A DNA stretch of 41,682 nt, from NCBI GenBank assembly GCA_002496725.1, contig DALI01000034.1:1-41682 (forward strand), read 5' to 3'. The translations under genes and the position numbers were made by a program. Positions 7,437-14,291 of the stretch are shown here, one piece after another. Each line of letters begins with the position of its first letter. The stretch's first letter is position 1. The notes under the pieces were generated by a model. It was given only the letters and a program-made list of their open reading frames with translations. It was not told the DNA's origin and made no database searches. Source of the DNA: Euryarchaeota archaeon UBA181. GTDB lineage: Archaea > Thermoplasmatota > Poseidoniia > Poseidoniales > Thalassarchaeaceae.

Positions 7437-8756
7437 TCATTCAGCGCTCATTCCCAGAGATCCTAGTAGTGGCCTGAACTTTTCTGAAGACTGCTCAAGA
7501 GACTCGAAGACCGGCATCCTTCCTCCAGAAAGCATACGCAGGACTGAGCCACCTCCCGTACTATTGTGGCTGACTTCACCTGCCTTGCCCCTCTGATTGA
7601 ACAATGCACTGGTATGCCCGCCCCCTACAATGGTAATTCCTGGCGCCTCAGTAAACATATTCATGATCTCGACTGTGCCATATGCGAAGTCCGACTTCTC
7701 AAAGTATGAAGCAGGTCCATTCCAGAGTAGGCAATTAGCTTCCATGATTAGTGGCCTCATTCTCATCATAGTATCGATTCCTATGTCATATATCGGATAA
7801 TTGGTTGGCAGATCATCAATCCCGATATTCCTCCTCACGCCGTCTTCATCGATTGCCACATCCGAGGGGAGGAAGAGTATCTTATGATGTTGAGAGACGA
7901 GCATCTCTGAGTCTTTCCAAGTCTCATCGAAGGCATCCCCAAGTGACTTCCTGATGAATTGCCTGTTAGTCTCGCCGATATCATTTCCTGAGGCCCAGAG
8001 CATTAGGTTGCCAACAACTCCGACCATGGCTATTTTGTCTACTGCTCCGTTTTCGATAAGATTTATCGCTACTTTGAGTGAGTCGTCGCACTTTACTCCT
8101 CCAAGTATGGCAACATACGGTCTTGGAGGGTCATAGACGGCTGTTCTTAATGCGTTAATCTCCCTCTTCATCAGCCTGCCTGCAATGCAAGGAACCTCAT
8201 TTGTGAAGCCTGCGAGAGATGGCGAGCTCCTATGAGCGGTGGCGAATGCATCAGTGACATAAGCATCTATGGCTGATGAGAGGTTTCTGACTATCTGTGA
8301 AGTTGCTAGGATCTCTTGGCTGGATTTTTTCATTGTGTTCTCTTCATCTACCATTCTGACATTATCGAGGAAAAGAATTTCTCCATCACTCATCGACTTT
8401 ATTGCTTCAATCGCTAATTGGCCACATACATCTGGGACGAAATCGACTTTCCTTCCTATTAACTTTGAAAGTAACTTAGAATGTGGCTCTGTAGATGTGA
8501 AATCAAGCTTACCTGGTCTAGATTGATGAGAAATTATCACTACCTTAGAAGATGAGAGATCATCTAAAGTGGGTAGAAACTCCGTGAATCTCCTATCGTC
8601 CATGAACTCCATATTTTCGGGGTTAATAGGTGAATTGACGTCGACTCTTAGGAGAACTGTCTTCCCTTCTAGGGAAACGTCATCAAGCGACAGAACTCCT
8701 GTCACAAAGGGGCCCAGCATACTCTCACCTATGGCCATTGGGGTTCCACTTGACAT
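7437..8756 (-). CDS. pgk: phosphoglycerate kinase
   Basis: A 439-residue phosphoglycerate kinase (1,3-bisphosphoglycerate + ADP to 3-phosphoglycerate + ATP; cytosolic; glycolysis/gluconeogenesis). Recognisable parts are LLRVDVNSPI with the substrate-binding Arg and Asp, ISHQSRPGK, LDNVRM, TDAFATAHRSSPS, AILGGVKCDDSLKV, where bacterial enzymes have GGAKVSDK, and the nucleotide-binding LLWNGPASYFE and GGGHTSAL. The length and divergent nucleotide loop fit the archaeal branch. ATG 8756 gives about 20 residues before the first strand; Met7 or Met13 could also be starts. Its stop lies 5 nt from the 3' end of the convergent tRNA gene. Confidence 0.93.
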   Translation of the reverse strand: MSSGTPMAIGESMLGPFVTGVLSLDDVSLEGKTVLLRVDVNSPINPENMEFMDDRRFTEFLPTLDDLSSSKVVIISHQSRPGKLDFTSTEPHSKLLSKLIGRKVDFVPDVCGQLAIEAIKSMSDGEILFLDNVRMVDEENTMKKSSQEILATSQIVRNLSSAIDAYVTDAFATAHRSSPSLAGFTNEVPCIAGRLMKREINALRTAVYDPPRPYVAILGGVKCDDSLKVAINLIENGAVDKIAMVGVVGNLMLWASGNDIGETNRQFIRKSLGDAFDETWKDSEMLVSQHHKILFLPSDVAIDEDGVRRNIGIDDLPTNYPIYDIGIDTMMRMRPLIMEANCLLWNGPASYFEKSDFAYGTVEIMNMFTEAPGITIVGGGHTSALFNQRGKAGEVSHNSTGGGSVLRMLSGGRMPVFESLEQSSEKFRPLLGSLGMSAE

Positions 8757-8800
8757 TCATCTTCCCAAATGCCTTTGATGAGGTGGCCTAGAAGAGGTGC

Positions 8801-10054
8801 ATGGATTGGGACGTTGGACTGATCTCCGGACCAGACGGCGAAGACTGGAGAGTCCCGGCCTCAGAGTTACTTGAACGTCAAAGGAGGCTTTCCGAATACC
8901 TCGCAAATAATGGTATTGAGAGTGCCCTAATTGATGATCCTGTGGAGCTTTATTGGTTGACTGGAGGGAGGCAGAATGGGATGCTATTGATAGGAGCGGA
9001 AGAATCTGGAGTCGATACAACTCATTGGGTAAGGAGATCGCTCCAACGTGCTAAATTCGAGTCAGGGGGGACTGATTCGCCACATCACACTTACTCACAG
9101 CCGAGGATGGGGCAACTTGGGAGTTCTCTTCAGAACTGTGGTTGCACTGTTAAACCGGCAATGCTGAGTGGAAAAATACCAATGGAAAGATTTTCGTTCA
9201 TTAACTCCAAGATGTCCTCCATCCCAGGGGAGATAAGAAACTGTACGGAAATACTCTACAGACTTAGAGAAGTGAAGTCTGATTGGGAGATTCAGATGCA
9301 CAAAGAAAGCGGTGAGATCAACAAGAAGATGTTTGAGGCTGTCCAAGAATTTGGGGAAATCGGTAGAACAGAGCTAGAGATTGCCTCAGTGGCTGATAGA
9401 GTCAGCAGAGAGTTGGGGTTCGGGGGCAGGATAAGGATGAGGAAGTGGCCGATGGACTGTGACAGAGTCGTGATAGCATCAGGGCCCTCTGGTTCTGTAC
9501 CTTCTTACTTCGACTCGGCAATAGGGGGCCTTGGAGCAAGCCCTATTTCTTCACTGGGTGCTGGTTTCAGGAAAGTAAAGAAGGGTGAGCCTGTATTAGT
9601 CGACATAGTGCATCTCCACAGAGGCTACGTTTCAGACTGCACCCGAATGTTTAGTGCGGGTTCGATGAGAGGGGAATGGCTGTCGAGACTTGAGGATATG
9701 ACTGAGATAAGGGATGCAGTAGTTTCTTCACTGGGAAGAGGAGATGATTGCTCTCAGTCATGGGAGATTGGAAGATCGATATCAGAGGAGATGGGGCATT
9801 CAGAGCATCTGATGGGCATGGCTCCAGATCAGTCAAACTTCCTGGGCCACTCTGTAGGACTGGAGCTAGATGAGACCCCTGTGGTTGCAAGGGGTTTTGA
9901 TCGACCATTGCCAGTTCATGGAACGATGGCTGTGGAGCCTAAGGTGATACATTATGATGGCTCGATTGGAAATGAGGATACATGGTACAGGACGTCCGAT
10001 GGCATGGAGTGTCTAACTGCGGGATCGTCATTCCCGATACACACGGAGTGGTAA
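8801..10054 (+). CDS. M24 family metallopeptidase (Xaa-Pro aminopeptidase-like)
   Basis: A 417-residue pita-bread peptidase. A creatinase-type N-terminal domain (about residues 20-150, with ELLERQRRLSEYL and ALIDDPVELYWLTGG) precedes the catalytic domain. The five metal ligands appear present: Asp in VLVDIVH, Asp in VSDCTRMF, His in GHSVGLELDE, Glu in AVEPKVI and the final Glu in DGMECLT. The family cleaves Xaa-Pro bonds or acts as dipeptidase; substrate preference is unknown. It diverges from pgk with 44 bp between the starts and is followed 1 nt later by the DUF59-like gene, so the two are probably cotranscribed. Confidence 0.88.
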   Translation: MDWDVGLISGPDGEDWRVPASELLERQRRLSEYLANNGIESALIDDPVELYWLTGGRQNGMLLIGAEESGVDTTHWVRRSLQRAKFESGGTDSPHHTYSQPRMGQLGSSLQNCGCTVKPAMLSGKIPMERFSFINSKMSSIPGEIRNCTEILYRLREVKSDWEIQMHKESGEINKKMFEAVQEFGEIGRTELEIASVADRVSRELGFGGRIRMRKWPMDCDRVVIASGPSGSVPSYFDSAIGGLGASPISSLGAGFRKVKKGEPVLVDIVHLHRGYVSDCTRMFSAGSMRGEWLSRLEDMTEIRDAVVSSLGRGDDCSQSWEIGRSISEEMGHSEHLMGMAPDQSNFLGHSVGLELDETPVVARGFDRPLPVHGTMAVEPKVIHYDGSIGNEDTWYRTSDGMECLTAGSSFPIHTEW

Positions 10055-10055
10055 G

Positions 10056-10349
10056 ATGACCAGAGCAAGGGAGATCGCTCAGAAGAGGCTGGCAAGGGCC
10101 CTCCGAGGAAGGAAGGAGCCACATGGAAAGGATTTGACGGATGAGTCGATTTTGAGGGGTGTGGATGTTGATGATTCGGGAATAGTCCAGTTGTGGATTC
10201 AGCCAACACACCCTCATTGTCCCTGTTGCATAGATGATCTTATCTCTCTCAGAAATCTAATTAGCAGTCAAAGCGGAGTGCTAGCATGCCACATCGAAGT
10301 TGTTGGAATACCTCACTCTGATAGGTGGACAGCTGCTGTAAACGAGTGA
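10056..10349 (+). CDS. DUF59/MIP18-like protein
   Basis: A 97-residue protein whose second half resembles the MIP18/DUF59 fold used in iron-sulfur cluster assembly: LTDESILRGVDVDDSGIVQLWIQ, then PTHPHCPCCIDDLI, where the family has a conserved Cys, then a strand VLACHIEVVGIPHSDRW in place of the usual V...DPPW ending. The first 25 residues are strongly basic. It begins 1 nt after the M24 peptidase stop. The call rests on pattern only; the CPCC motif and short length are unusual. Confidence 0.6.
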   Translation: MTRAREIAQKRLARALRGRKEPHGKDLTDESILRGVDVDDSGIVQLWIQPTHPHCPCCIDDLISLRNLISSQSGVLACHIEVVGIPHSDRWTAAVNE

Positions 10350-10359
10350 TGGAAGCATA

Positions 10360-10500
10360 CTATTTTTTGCTCTTTTTTCGATTTTCCACTTCTTCTAGCT
10401 TGGATTTTAGTTTTCTCGATATCCACCAGACAGCTAGGGAGATTGCTATGACATCGAAGATTAGGAAGGCTACGAATCTAGTATCACTAAAATCCGCCAT
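10360..10500 (-). CDS. 46-residue single-pass membrane protein
   Basis: A short frame from ATG 10500 to TAG 10360 encodes 46 residues: a short N-terminus (MADFSDTR), one strongly hydrophobic helix (FVAFLIFDVIAISLAVWWI), then a highly basic tail with a charged helix (SRKLKSKLEEVENRKKSKK). The positive-inside rule puts the tail in the cytoplasm. It begins 8 nt after the ferredoxin stop on the same strand, which suggests translational coupling. I do not recognise it; it may anchor or assist the ferredoxin. Confidence 0.65.
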   Translation of the reverse strand: MADFSDTRFVAFLIFDVIAISLAVWWISRKLKSKLEEVENRKKSKK

Positions 10501-10508
10501 AATCTCAC

Positions 10509-10808
10509 CTACAAAGGGGGCCTCACATCAATTTCACAAGATGATATGGGCGAAAGACAGCATGTCAAGATTCCACCCTCTCCAAGCAAGTATTCATCCA
10601 ATCCAGGAGGGATCTCGTCAGGTATTGGAACATCCCCGCTGATTAGAGTTACAAGACAAGTCCCACATGTTCCAGATGTACAGTTTCTTGGAATTTCCAC
10701 TCCAGCATCCTCGGCTACCTCGAGAATAGTCTGACCTTCGATTAGGGTGGCCTCTCCAATTTCAGAATCTCCTCTGAAGAAGCGTATTGTAACATTATCT
10801 TTGGTCAT
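10509..10808 (-). CDS. plant-type [2Fe-2S] ferredoxin
   Basis: A 99-residue ferredoxin with the plant/cyanobacterial cluster motif. NCTSGTCGTC gives Cys-x4-Cys-x2-Cys, and the fourth Cys is one of the pair in ILTCCLSP about 30 residues later. The N-terminus has the beta-grasp start VTIRFFRGD and ILEVAEDAGVEIPR. It is a soluble one-electron carrier; the partner is unknown. ATG 10808 is preceded by GAGGATT, a reasonable Shine-Dalgarno, and lies 8 nt after the HhH/zinc gene. A 46-residue membrane protein follows closely. Confidence 0.93.
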   Translation of the reverse strand: MTKDNVTIRFFRGDSEIGEATLIEGQTILEVAEDAGVEIPRNCTSGTCGTCLVTLISGDVPIPDEIPPGLDEYLLGEGGILTCCLSPISSCEIDVRPPL

Positions 10809-10816
10809 GCGAATCC

Positions 10817-11905
10817 TCAGAAGTCGCCTCTAGACCACCTTCCGGTCTGCTTATTGAAGCGTAAACCAGCCTTCTTCATCCACTTGTTGAACTTTGTAGC
10901 TCCAGCCCCAGTGGCAATAATGAAGTCCTCTCGATCTTCTTGGGCCTGTATGTATCCCTTAGCTGCTAGAGTCTGGTCTATCCAATCATCGATATCCATC
11001 AAGCCACCTGAAAGTTTGCTGGACTCGACAGCGGCTTCGAGCTCTTCTGCAGATGCACCAGTTGATTCTAGATCCTTCATCATAAGCTCCACGACTGATG
11101 ACTTATCCACTTTCTTCGGAGGCTTGACGACTGGGAGTCTGGGCTTTATGTTTGGATTAATGGAGATTCTAGAGCCATTGGAGAGTTGTTCTTCGACTGA
11201 TTCTGCCATAGGAGATCTGAATTCTTTCTCGCACTCCCAGCAAATGAAAACATAGTCAGACATATCATCCATCAGGTTCCCACCTCTTGGATCCATCTCC
11301 TCGCCACAGTGAGGACATGCGTAGAGACATAGAGTTGGAGCAATCTTCCTTCTGAAGTCAACAATATCTTGCGGGGTTCCAACAAGCTCTAGCATCTCGT
11401 GATCTCTAGCGGCCTCTAATCCCCTAGTCTCCAGTTGGTCTCTAATTTTAGAACGCTGTTCGTCCTTTGACTCGTCGTCGAAGGTATTTTCGAGTTTGAC
11501 GATGAGCTCGACTGTTTTGCCCAACCTATTCATCACTAGCTTCTTATTCCTAAAAGACTCCACTCTAGCCATCCTTAGCTGCTCTTTCTTCTCCAGTAGC
11601 TCTGCAAGTAGATCTTTCTGCTCACGCTTGAACCTCTGTTCCTCGATTTTATCGACCTTGGGCTTACCATCCTTGGATAAGACGTCAGCTAGGAACCTCT
11701 GCTTGCTGGATGTGCGAGGGCCTGACTTCACTGCATCAATCACTGAAGTTGCAATATCCTTCTTTAGACCGTAATTATTGACTAGGGTCTCTTCATCCAT
11801 CTTCTTGAGATCGCCAACCTTGATTCCCCCATCAGATAGGATTTGGGCGGTATTCTCATCAATGCCTCTCCTTAGGAGAGCCAGATAAGTGTCTTTCTTT
11901 GCCAT
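10817..11905 (-). CDS. HhH - coiled coil - zinc finger protein, unknown function
   Basis: A 362-residue soluble protein I cannot assign. Residues 5-65 look like helix-hairpin-helix/SAM-like repeats (LRRGIDENTAQILSDGGIK, then VNNYGLKKDIATSVIDAV), often DNA- or RNA-binding. Residues 85-175 are highly charged and probably coiled coil. CPHC (about 197-200) and CWEC (about 224-227) form a four-cysteine zinc ribbon separated by an acidic loop. The C-terminus is basic and aromatic (KFNKWMKKAGLRFNKQTGRW). The gene lies between KsgA and a ferredoxin gene. A nucleic-acid role is an inference from domain types. Confidence 0.7.
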   Translation of the reverse strand: MAKKDTYLALLRRGIDENTAQILSDGGIKVGDLKKMDEETLVNNYGLKKDIATSVIDAVKSGPRTSSKQRFLADVLSKDGKPKVDKIEEQRFKREQKDLLAELLEKKEQLRMARVESFRNKKLVMNRLGKTVELIVKLENTFDDESKDEQRSKIRDQLETRGLEAARDHEMLELVGTPQDIVDFRRKIAPTLCLYACPHCGEEMDPRGGNLMDDMSDYVFICWECEKEFRSPMAESVEEQLSNGSRISINPNIKPRLPVVKPPKKVDKSSVVELMMKDLESTGASAEELEAAVESSKLSGGLMDIDDWIDQTLAAKGYIQAQEDREDFIIATGAGATKFNKWMKKAGLRFNKQTGRWSRGDF

Positions 11906-11926
11906 GACTTCAACTCCATTTGTCTG

Positions 11927-11941
11927 CGGACAGGGTGTCCG
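11927..11941. repeat. inverted repeat upstream of the HhH/zinc gene
   Basis: CGGACA-GGG-TGTCCG is a perfect 6-bp inverted repeat with a 3-nt centre. It lies 22 nt before the ATG of the minus-strand gene, in an 86-bp gap that also contains an 8-G tract. It could be an operator or a hairpin in the 5' leader. The gap holds no other gene. Confidence 0.3.
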
Positions 11942-11991
11942 GCCGTGCCACGCCGAGAGGGGGGGGACCTATCAAGGCGATGACTGGAGCA

Positions 11992-12900
11992 TCATTTTTC
12001 GGGCTCAAAGGAAGAAAAGTAGTTACACAAAACTAACCATTCCGATATTATCATATCATCTGGCCTCATATTCAACCATCCATCTCTTAGTCCTTCGGGA
12101 GATTCTGACTTTATGTGAGAAAGAGCATCATTCCATCTAGATTTATGCCATCCCCTAACTCTACTTACCCTCTTAGGTGGCTTCGACACAAGAGTGCTCA
12201 TTTTCCTTCTCCTATTAGCGAAACAATGCTGGGAGATAAGTTTGAACATTTTTCTATGTTCGAGTATGATCTCGCTTTCCTTTGGCTCTAGCATGATTAA
12301 CCTGGAATTGACTCTGGGGGGCGGCGAAAATGATCCTGGAGGTACCTTTTTTCCCGTATGAATCTCAAAATCTAGCCAAAGAGAGAGGCCCAATGGACCC
12401 ATACTACGGGGACCCCTGTTCATAGCCATCCTCTCTGAAAATTCATCTTGGACCAATAGAACTACTGCCTTGAGTGGGTTAGAGATGTGATGGTCCTGAA
12501 TCCTATCTAGGACAGGGCTTGAAATGCTATATGGAATATTTGCAATAATATGAGTAGTATCTTCAGGCCAGTCTACTGTTAGTGCATCAGCATGTATTAC
12601 TGAAAGTTGATCTTCTAAACCCTTGAAGACTCGAGCCAAATGCATTACTGCTTCTTCGTCTATCTCAAAGGCAGTAACTCTGGCTCCTTTTTTCAGGATT
12701 TCAAGAGTTAGTGATCCCGGCCCGGGCCCAATTTCTAGAACATGAGATTCTTCTGTGACATCATGACCAATGCGCCCAGGCATGTTGACCGCGTCAGAAA
12801 TGATATTCTCATCTAGAATGAAATGTTGGCCTAGACTTTTATCGGGATTGATTCTGTCCCGAAGGAGATCCACTAGCATCCTAGGGTCTAAATCTTCCAA
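11992..12900 (-). CDS. rsmA: 16S rRNA dimethyladenosine methyltransferase RsmA/KsgA
   Basis: A 302-residue SAM-dependent enzyme that dimethylates two adjacent adenines near the 3' end of 16S rRNA during small-subunit maturation. Signatures are SLGQHFILDENI, the SAM loop EIGPGPGSLTLEIL, the acidic AFEIDEEAV, HADAL, and the catalytic NIPYSISSPVL. The C-terminal domain is basic (NRRRKMSTLVSK). The start is TTG 12900, with a strong Shine-Dalgarno GGAGGTG 6 nt before it and a fitting N-terminus. It directly follows the DUF655 gene, an arrangement conserved in many archaea. Confidence 0.95.
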   Translation of the reverse strand: MEDLDPRMLVDLLRDRINPDKSLGQHFILDENIISDAVNMPGRIGHDVTEESHVLEIGPGPGSLTLEILKKGARVTAFEIDEEAVMHLARVFKGLEDQLSVIHADALTVDWPEDTTHIIANIPYSISSPVLDRIQDHHISNPLKAVVLLVQDEFSERMAMNRGPRSMGPLGLSLWLDFEIHTGKKVPPGSFSPPPRVNSRLIMLEPKESEIILEHRKMFKLISQHCFANRRRKMSTLVSKPPKRVSRVRGWHKSRWNDALSHIKSESPEGLRDGWLNMRPDDMIISEWLVLCNYFSSFEPEK

Positions 12901-12914
12901 ACTAACACCTCCGA

Positions 12915-13487
12915 CTAAATTCCGGAGCGGACGAGAAGTTCTAGGAGGCTTGGAGACTCCGAGGGATCCTCCATCTCTCCGACATATCTCTCTGCGAGAA
13001 GATTAGCTGATTCTATCCCACAGGACTTGTCAACTTCTTCGAATGAGGACCAGCCAGAAGCCCCTCTCTCTTTGACCATCTGTAGTGCCTTTGAGTTGCC
13101 TATTCCTGGTAGAAGCTGAAAGGCGTGATACTTCAAGGATAAGTTGTTAGCTCTGTTGTAAAAGCCCAGATGCCTTTCTGGATCTTTATTTATTGAATCT
13201 ATTATTGCCTCATTGAGGGAGCTAGAAGACTCTGCTGTCAAGTCCCTGTATCTTATTTCAGAGAGGGCACCTATAGAATCTGAGGAGGTCTCTACAATAG
13301 CTCCTGGCGAATCTATGGATTTATCCTCGATTCTAGCTCTTACAAGATACATCGAAGGAGAGGAGAGGCCTTGTAGCTCATAACCGGAAGGAAGCCTATC
13401 GAGAATATCCAGAACTATGACTGCAGACTCGTTGGCCAATGGGCCATCTTCTCTGTTTCCCGAGTCGGTTGGAGCTTGCGCACACAT
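12915..13487 (-). CDS. DUF655 family nucleic-acid-binding protein
   Basis: A 190-residue DUF655 protein, an archaeal family commonly encoded beside ksgA. The first half contains AVIVLDILDRLPSGYELQG and IRYRDLTAESSSSLNEAI. The second half has the marked LSLKYHAFQLLPGIGNSKAL, a helix-hairpin-helix with the LLPGIG turn, followed by ERGASGWSSFEEV. A role in ribosome or RNA metabolism is inferred from genome context. The frame extends to a TTG at 13496, but ATG 13487 is the simpler start. AT-rich sequence at 13522-13535 may be its promoter. Confidence 0.85.
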   Translation of the reverse strand: MCAQAPTDSGNREDGPLANESAVIVLDILDRLPSGYELQGLSSPSMYLVRARIEDKSIDSPGAIVETSSDSIGALSEIRYRDLTAESSSSLNEAIIDSINKDPERHLGFYNRANNLSLKYHAFQLLPGIGNSKALQMVKERGASGWSSFEEVDKSCGIESANLLAERYVGEMEDPSESPSLLELLVRSGI

Positions 13488-13507
13488 ATTTCTCAAATGC
13501 TGGAGGG

Positions 13508-13517
13508 GGGGTACCCC
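13508..13517. repeat. 10-bp palindrome in the DUF655 upstream region
   Basis: GGGGTACCCC is a perfect palindrome in the 71-bp gap between the Rpb4 stop and the DUF655 start, 21 nt before ATG 13487. It extends a G-tract and could be an operator or chance. The AT-rich TTTAGTT just beyond it could be the TATA element. Confidence 0.25.
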
Positions 13518-13558
13518 TCATCAATTGTTTAGTTAGAAGAAATAATGAGAAATACTGA

Positions 13559-13912
13559 TCAGAGGACGTTCTGTCTTACGATTTCTATTATTTCCTCTAT
13601 CTCTGATGTGTCCATAGCGACTCTCTTGCTAGCTATTATCACCCTAACACCAGAAACTTCCATAGGTGCCAATTCAGCTATTTTGGCACATATATCTGGA
13701 TTCTCAGCTAATTTTTCATTTTCCATTAGCTTGGAGAATAGTGCGACAAATACTTCCGGGTCGGTCTTTATTCCGCCCCTATTGGTGCTGGCGGCCCATG
13801 TAGAGTGCTGTAGAGCCATCATCTGCTCGTATGACAGTTCCCCTCTTCTCTCATTTGCGGCTTCTAAGAGGTCTCTTACTGTTGCAAAATCTATGAACTC
13901 ACGGTTTGCCAT
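13559..13912 (-). CDS. rpoF: RNA polymerase subunit Rpb4/RpoF
   Basis: A 117-residue archaeal Rpb4 homologue, the subunit that pairs with RpoE (Rpb7) to form the RNA polymerase stalk. It is mostly helical: FIDFATVRDLLEAANERRGELSYEQMMAL, a central helix FVALFSKLMENEKL, then AKIAELAPMEVSGVRVI and a C-terminal IEEIIEIVRQ, matching the HRDC-like fold. The start is ATG 13912, preceded by AGGTGAT in the Shine-Dalgarno position; a TTG one codon upstream is possible. Only 10 nt separate it from the L21e stop, the standard archaeal L21e-rpoF pairing. Confidence 0.9.
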   Translation of the reverse strand: MANREFIDFATVRDLLEAANERRGELSYEQMMALQHSTWAASTNRGGIKTDPEVFVALFSKLMENEKLAENPDICAKIAELAPMEVSGVRVIIASKRVAMDTSEIEEIIEIVRQNVL

Positions 13913-13922
13913 CAAATCACCT

Positions 13923-14213
13923 CTACGCTGGTCTCAAGTGCTCTGGCCTAGCTACAACAGTCTTAGCCATGTTTCCTTGTACCACATTCACGACAAATGC
14001 ATTACCCTGTGCCTTAACAATAGTCCCAGTTAGTCCATGGAATCTCCTGTGTGGCATTCCTCTCTGTTGAGCACCATCTAGGACGATGGAAACCTTGTCA
14101 CCTTCCTTGTAAGGGTGGAGGACACGACTAATGAAGAGCCTTCCTTTCTGGGTCTTCTTCTTCTTGAGGATAGACCTAGTTCCCTGTCTAGTGCCATGGG
14201 TTCGCGTTGCCAT
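13923..14213 (-). CDS. rpl21e: 50S ribosomal protein L21e
   Basis: A 96-residue L21e with the expected very basic N-terminus (THGTRQGTRSILKKKKTQKG) and the SH3-like core: YKEGDKVSIVLDGAQQRGMPHRRFHGLTG with the conserved HRRFHG, then KAQGNAFVVNV. It binds 23S rRNA in the large subunit. GAGGTGAT sits just before the ATG. A TATA-like TTAATA near 14265 and an inverted repeat at 14231-14252 form its upstream region, so a promoter may lie here between Pus10 and L21e. Confidence 0.97.
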   Translation of the reverse strand: MATRTHGTRQGTRSILKKKKTQKGRLFISRVLHPYKEGDKVSIVLDGAQQRGMPHRRFHGLTGTIVKAQGNAFVVNVVQGNMAKTVVARPEHLRPA

Positions 14214-14230
14214 TTTATCACCTCGACCAT

Positions 14231-14252
14231 AGGTCGTGGAAACGCTCGACCT
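14231..14252. promoter_or_regulatory. inverted repeat at the L21e promoter
   Basis: AGGTCG and CGACCT form a 6-bp inverted repeat around 10 nt, and a further GGTCG copy follows closer to the gene. It lies between a TATA-like TTAATA (about 14264-14269) and the ATG at 14213, overlapping the predicted transcription start. It could be an operator or, if transcribed, part of an autoregulatory leader. Confidence 0.3.
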
Positions 14253-14291
14253 GAGGCCCGCTATTAAGTGCGTCGGATTGTTATTTGAAAT

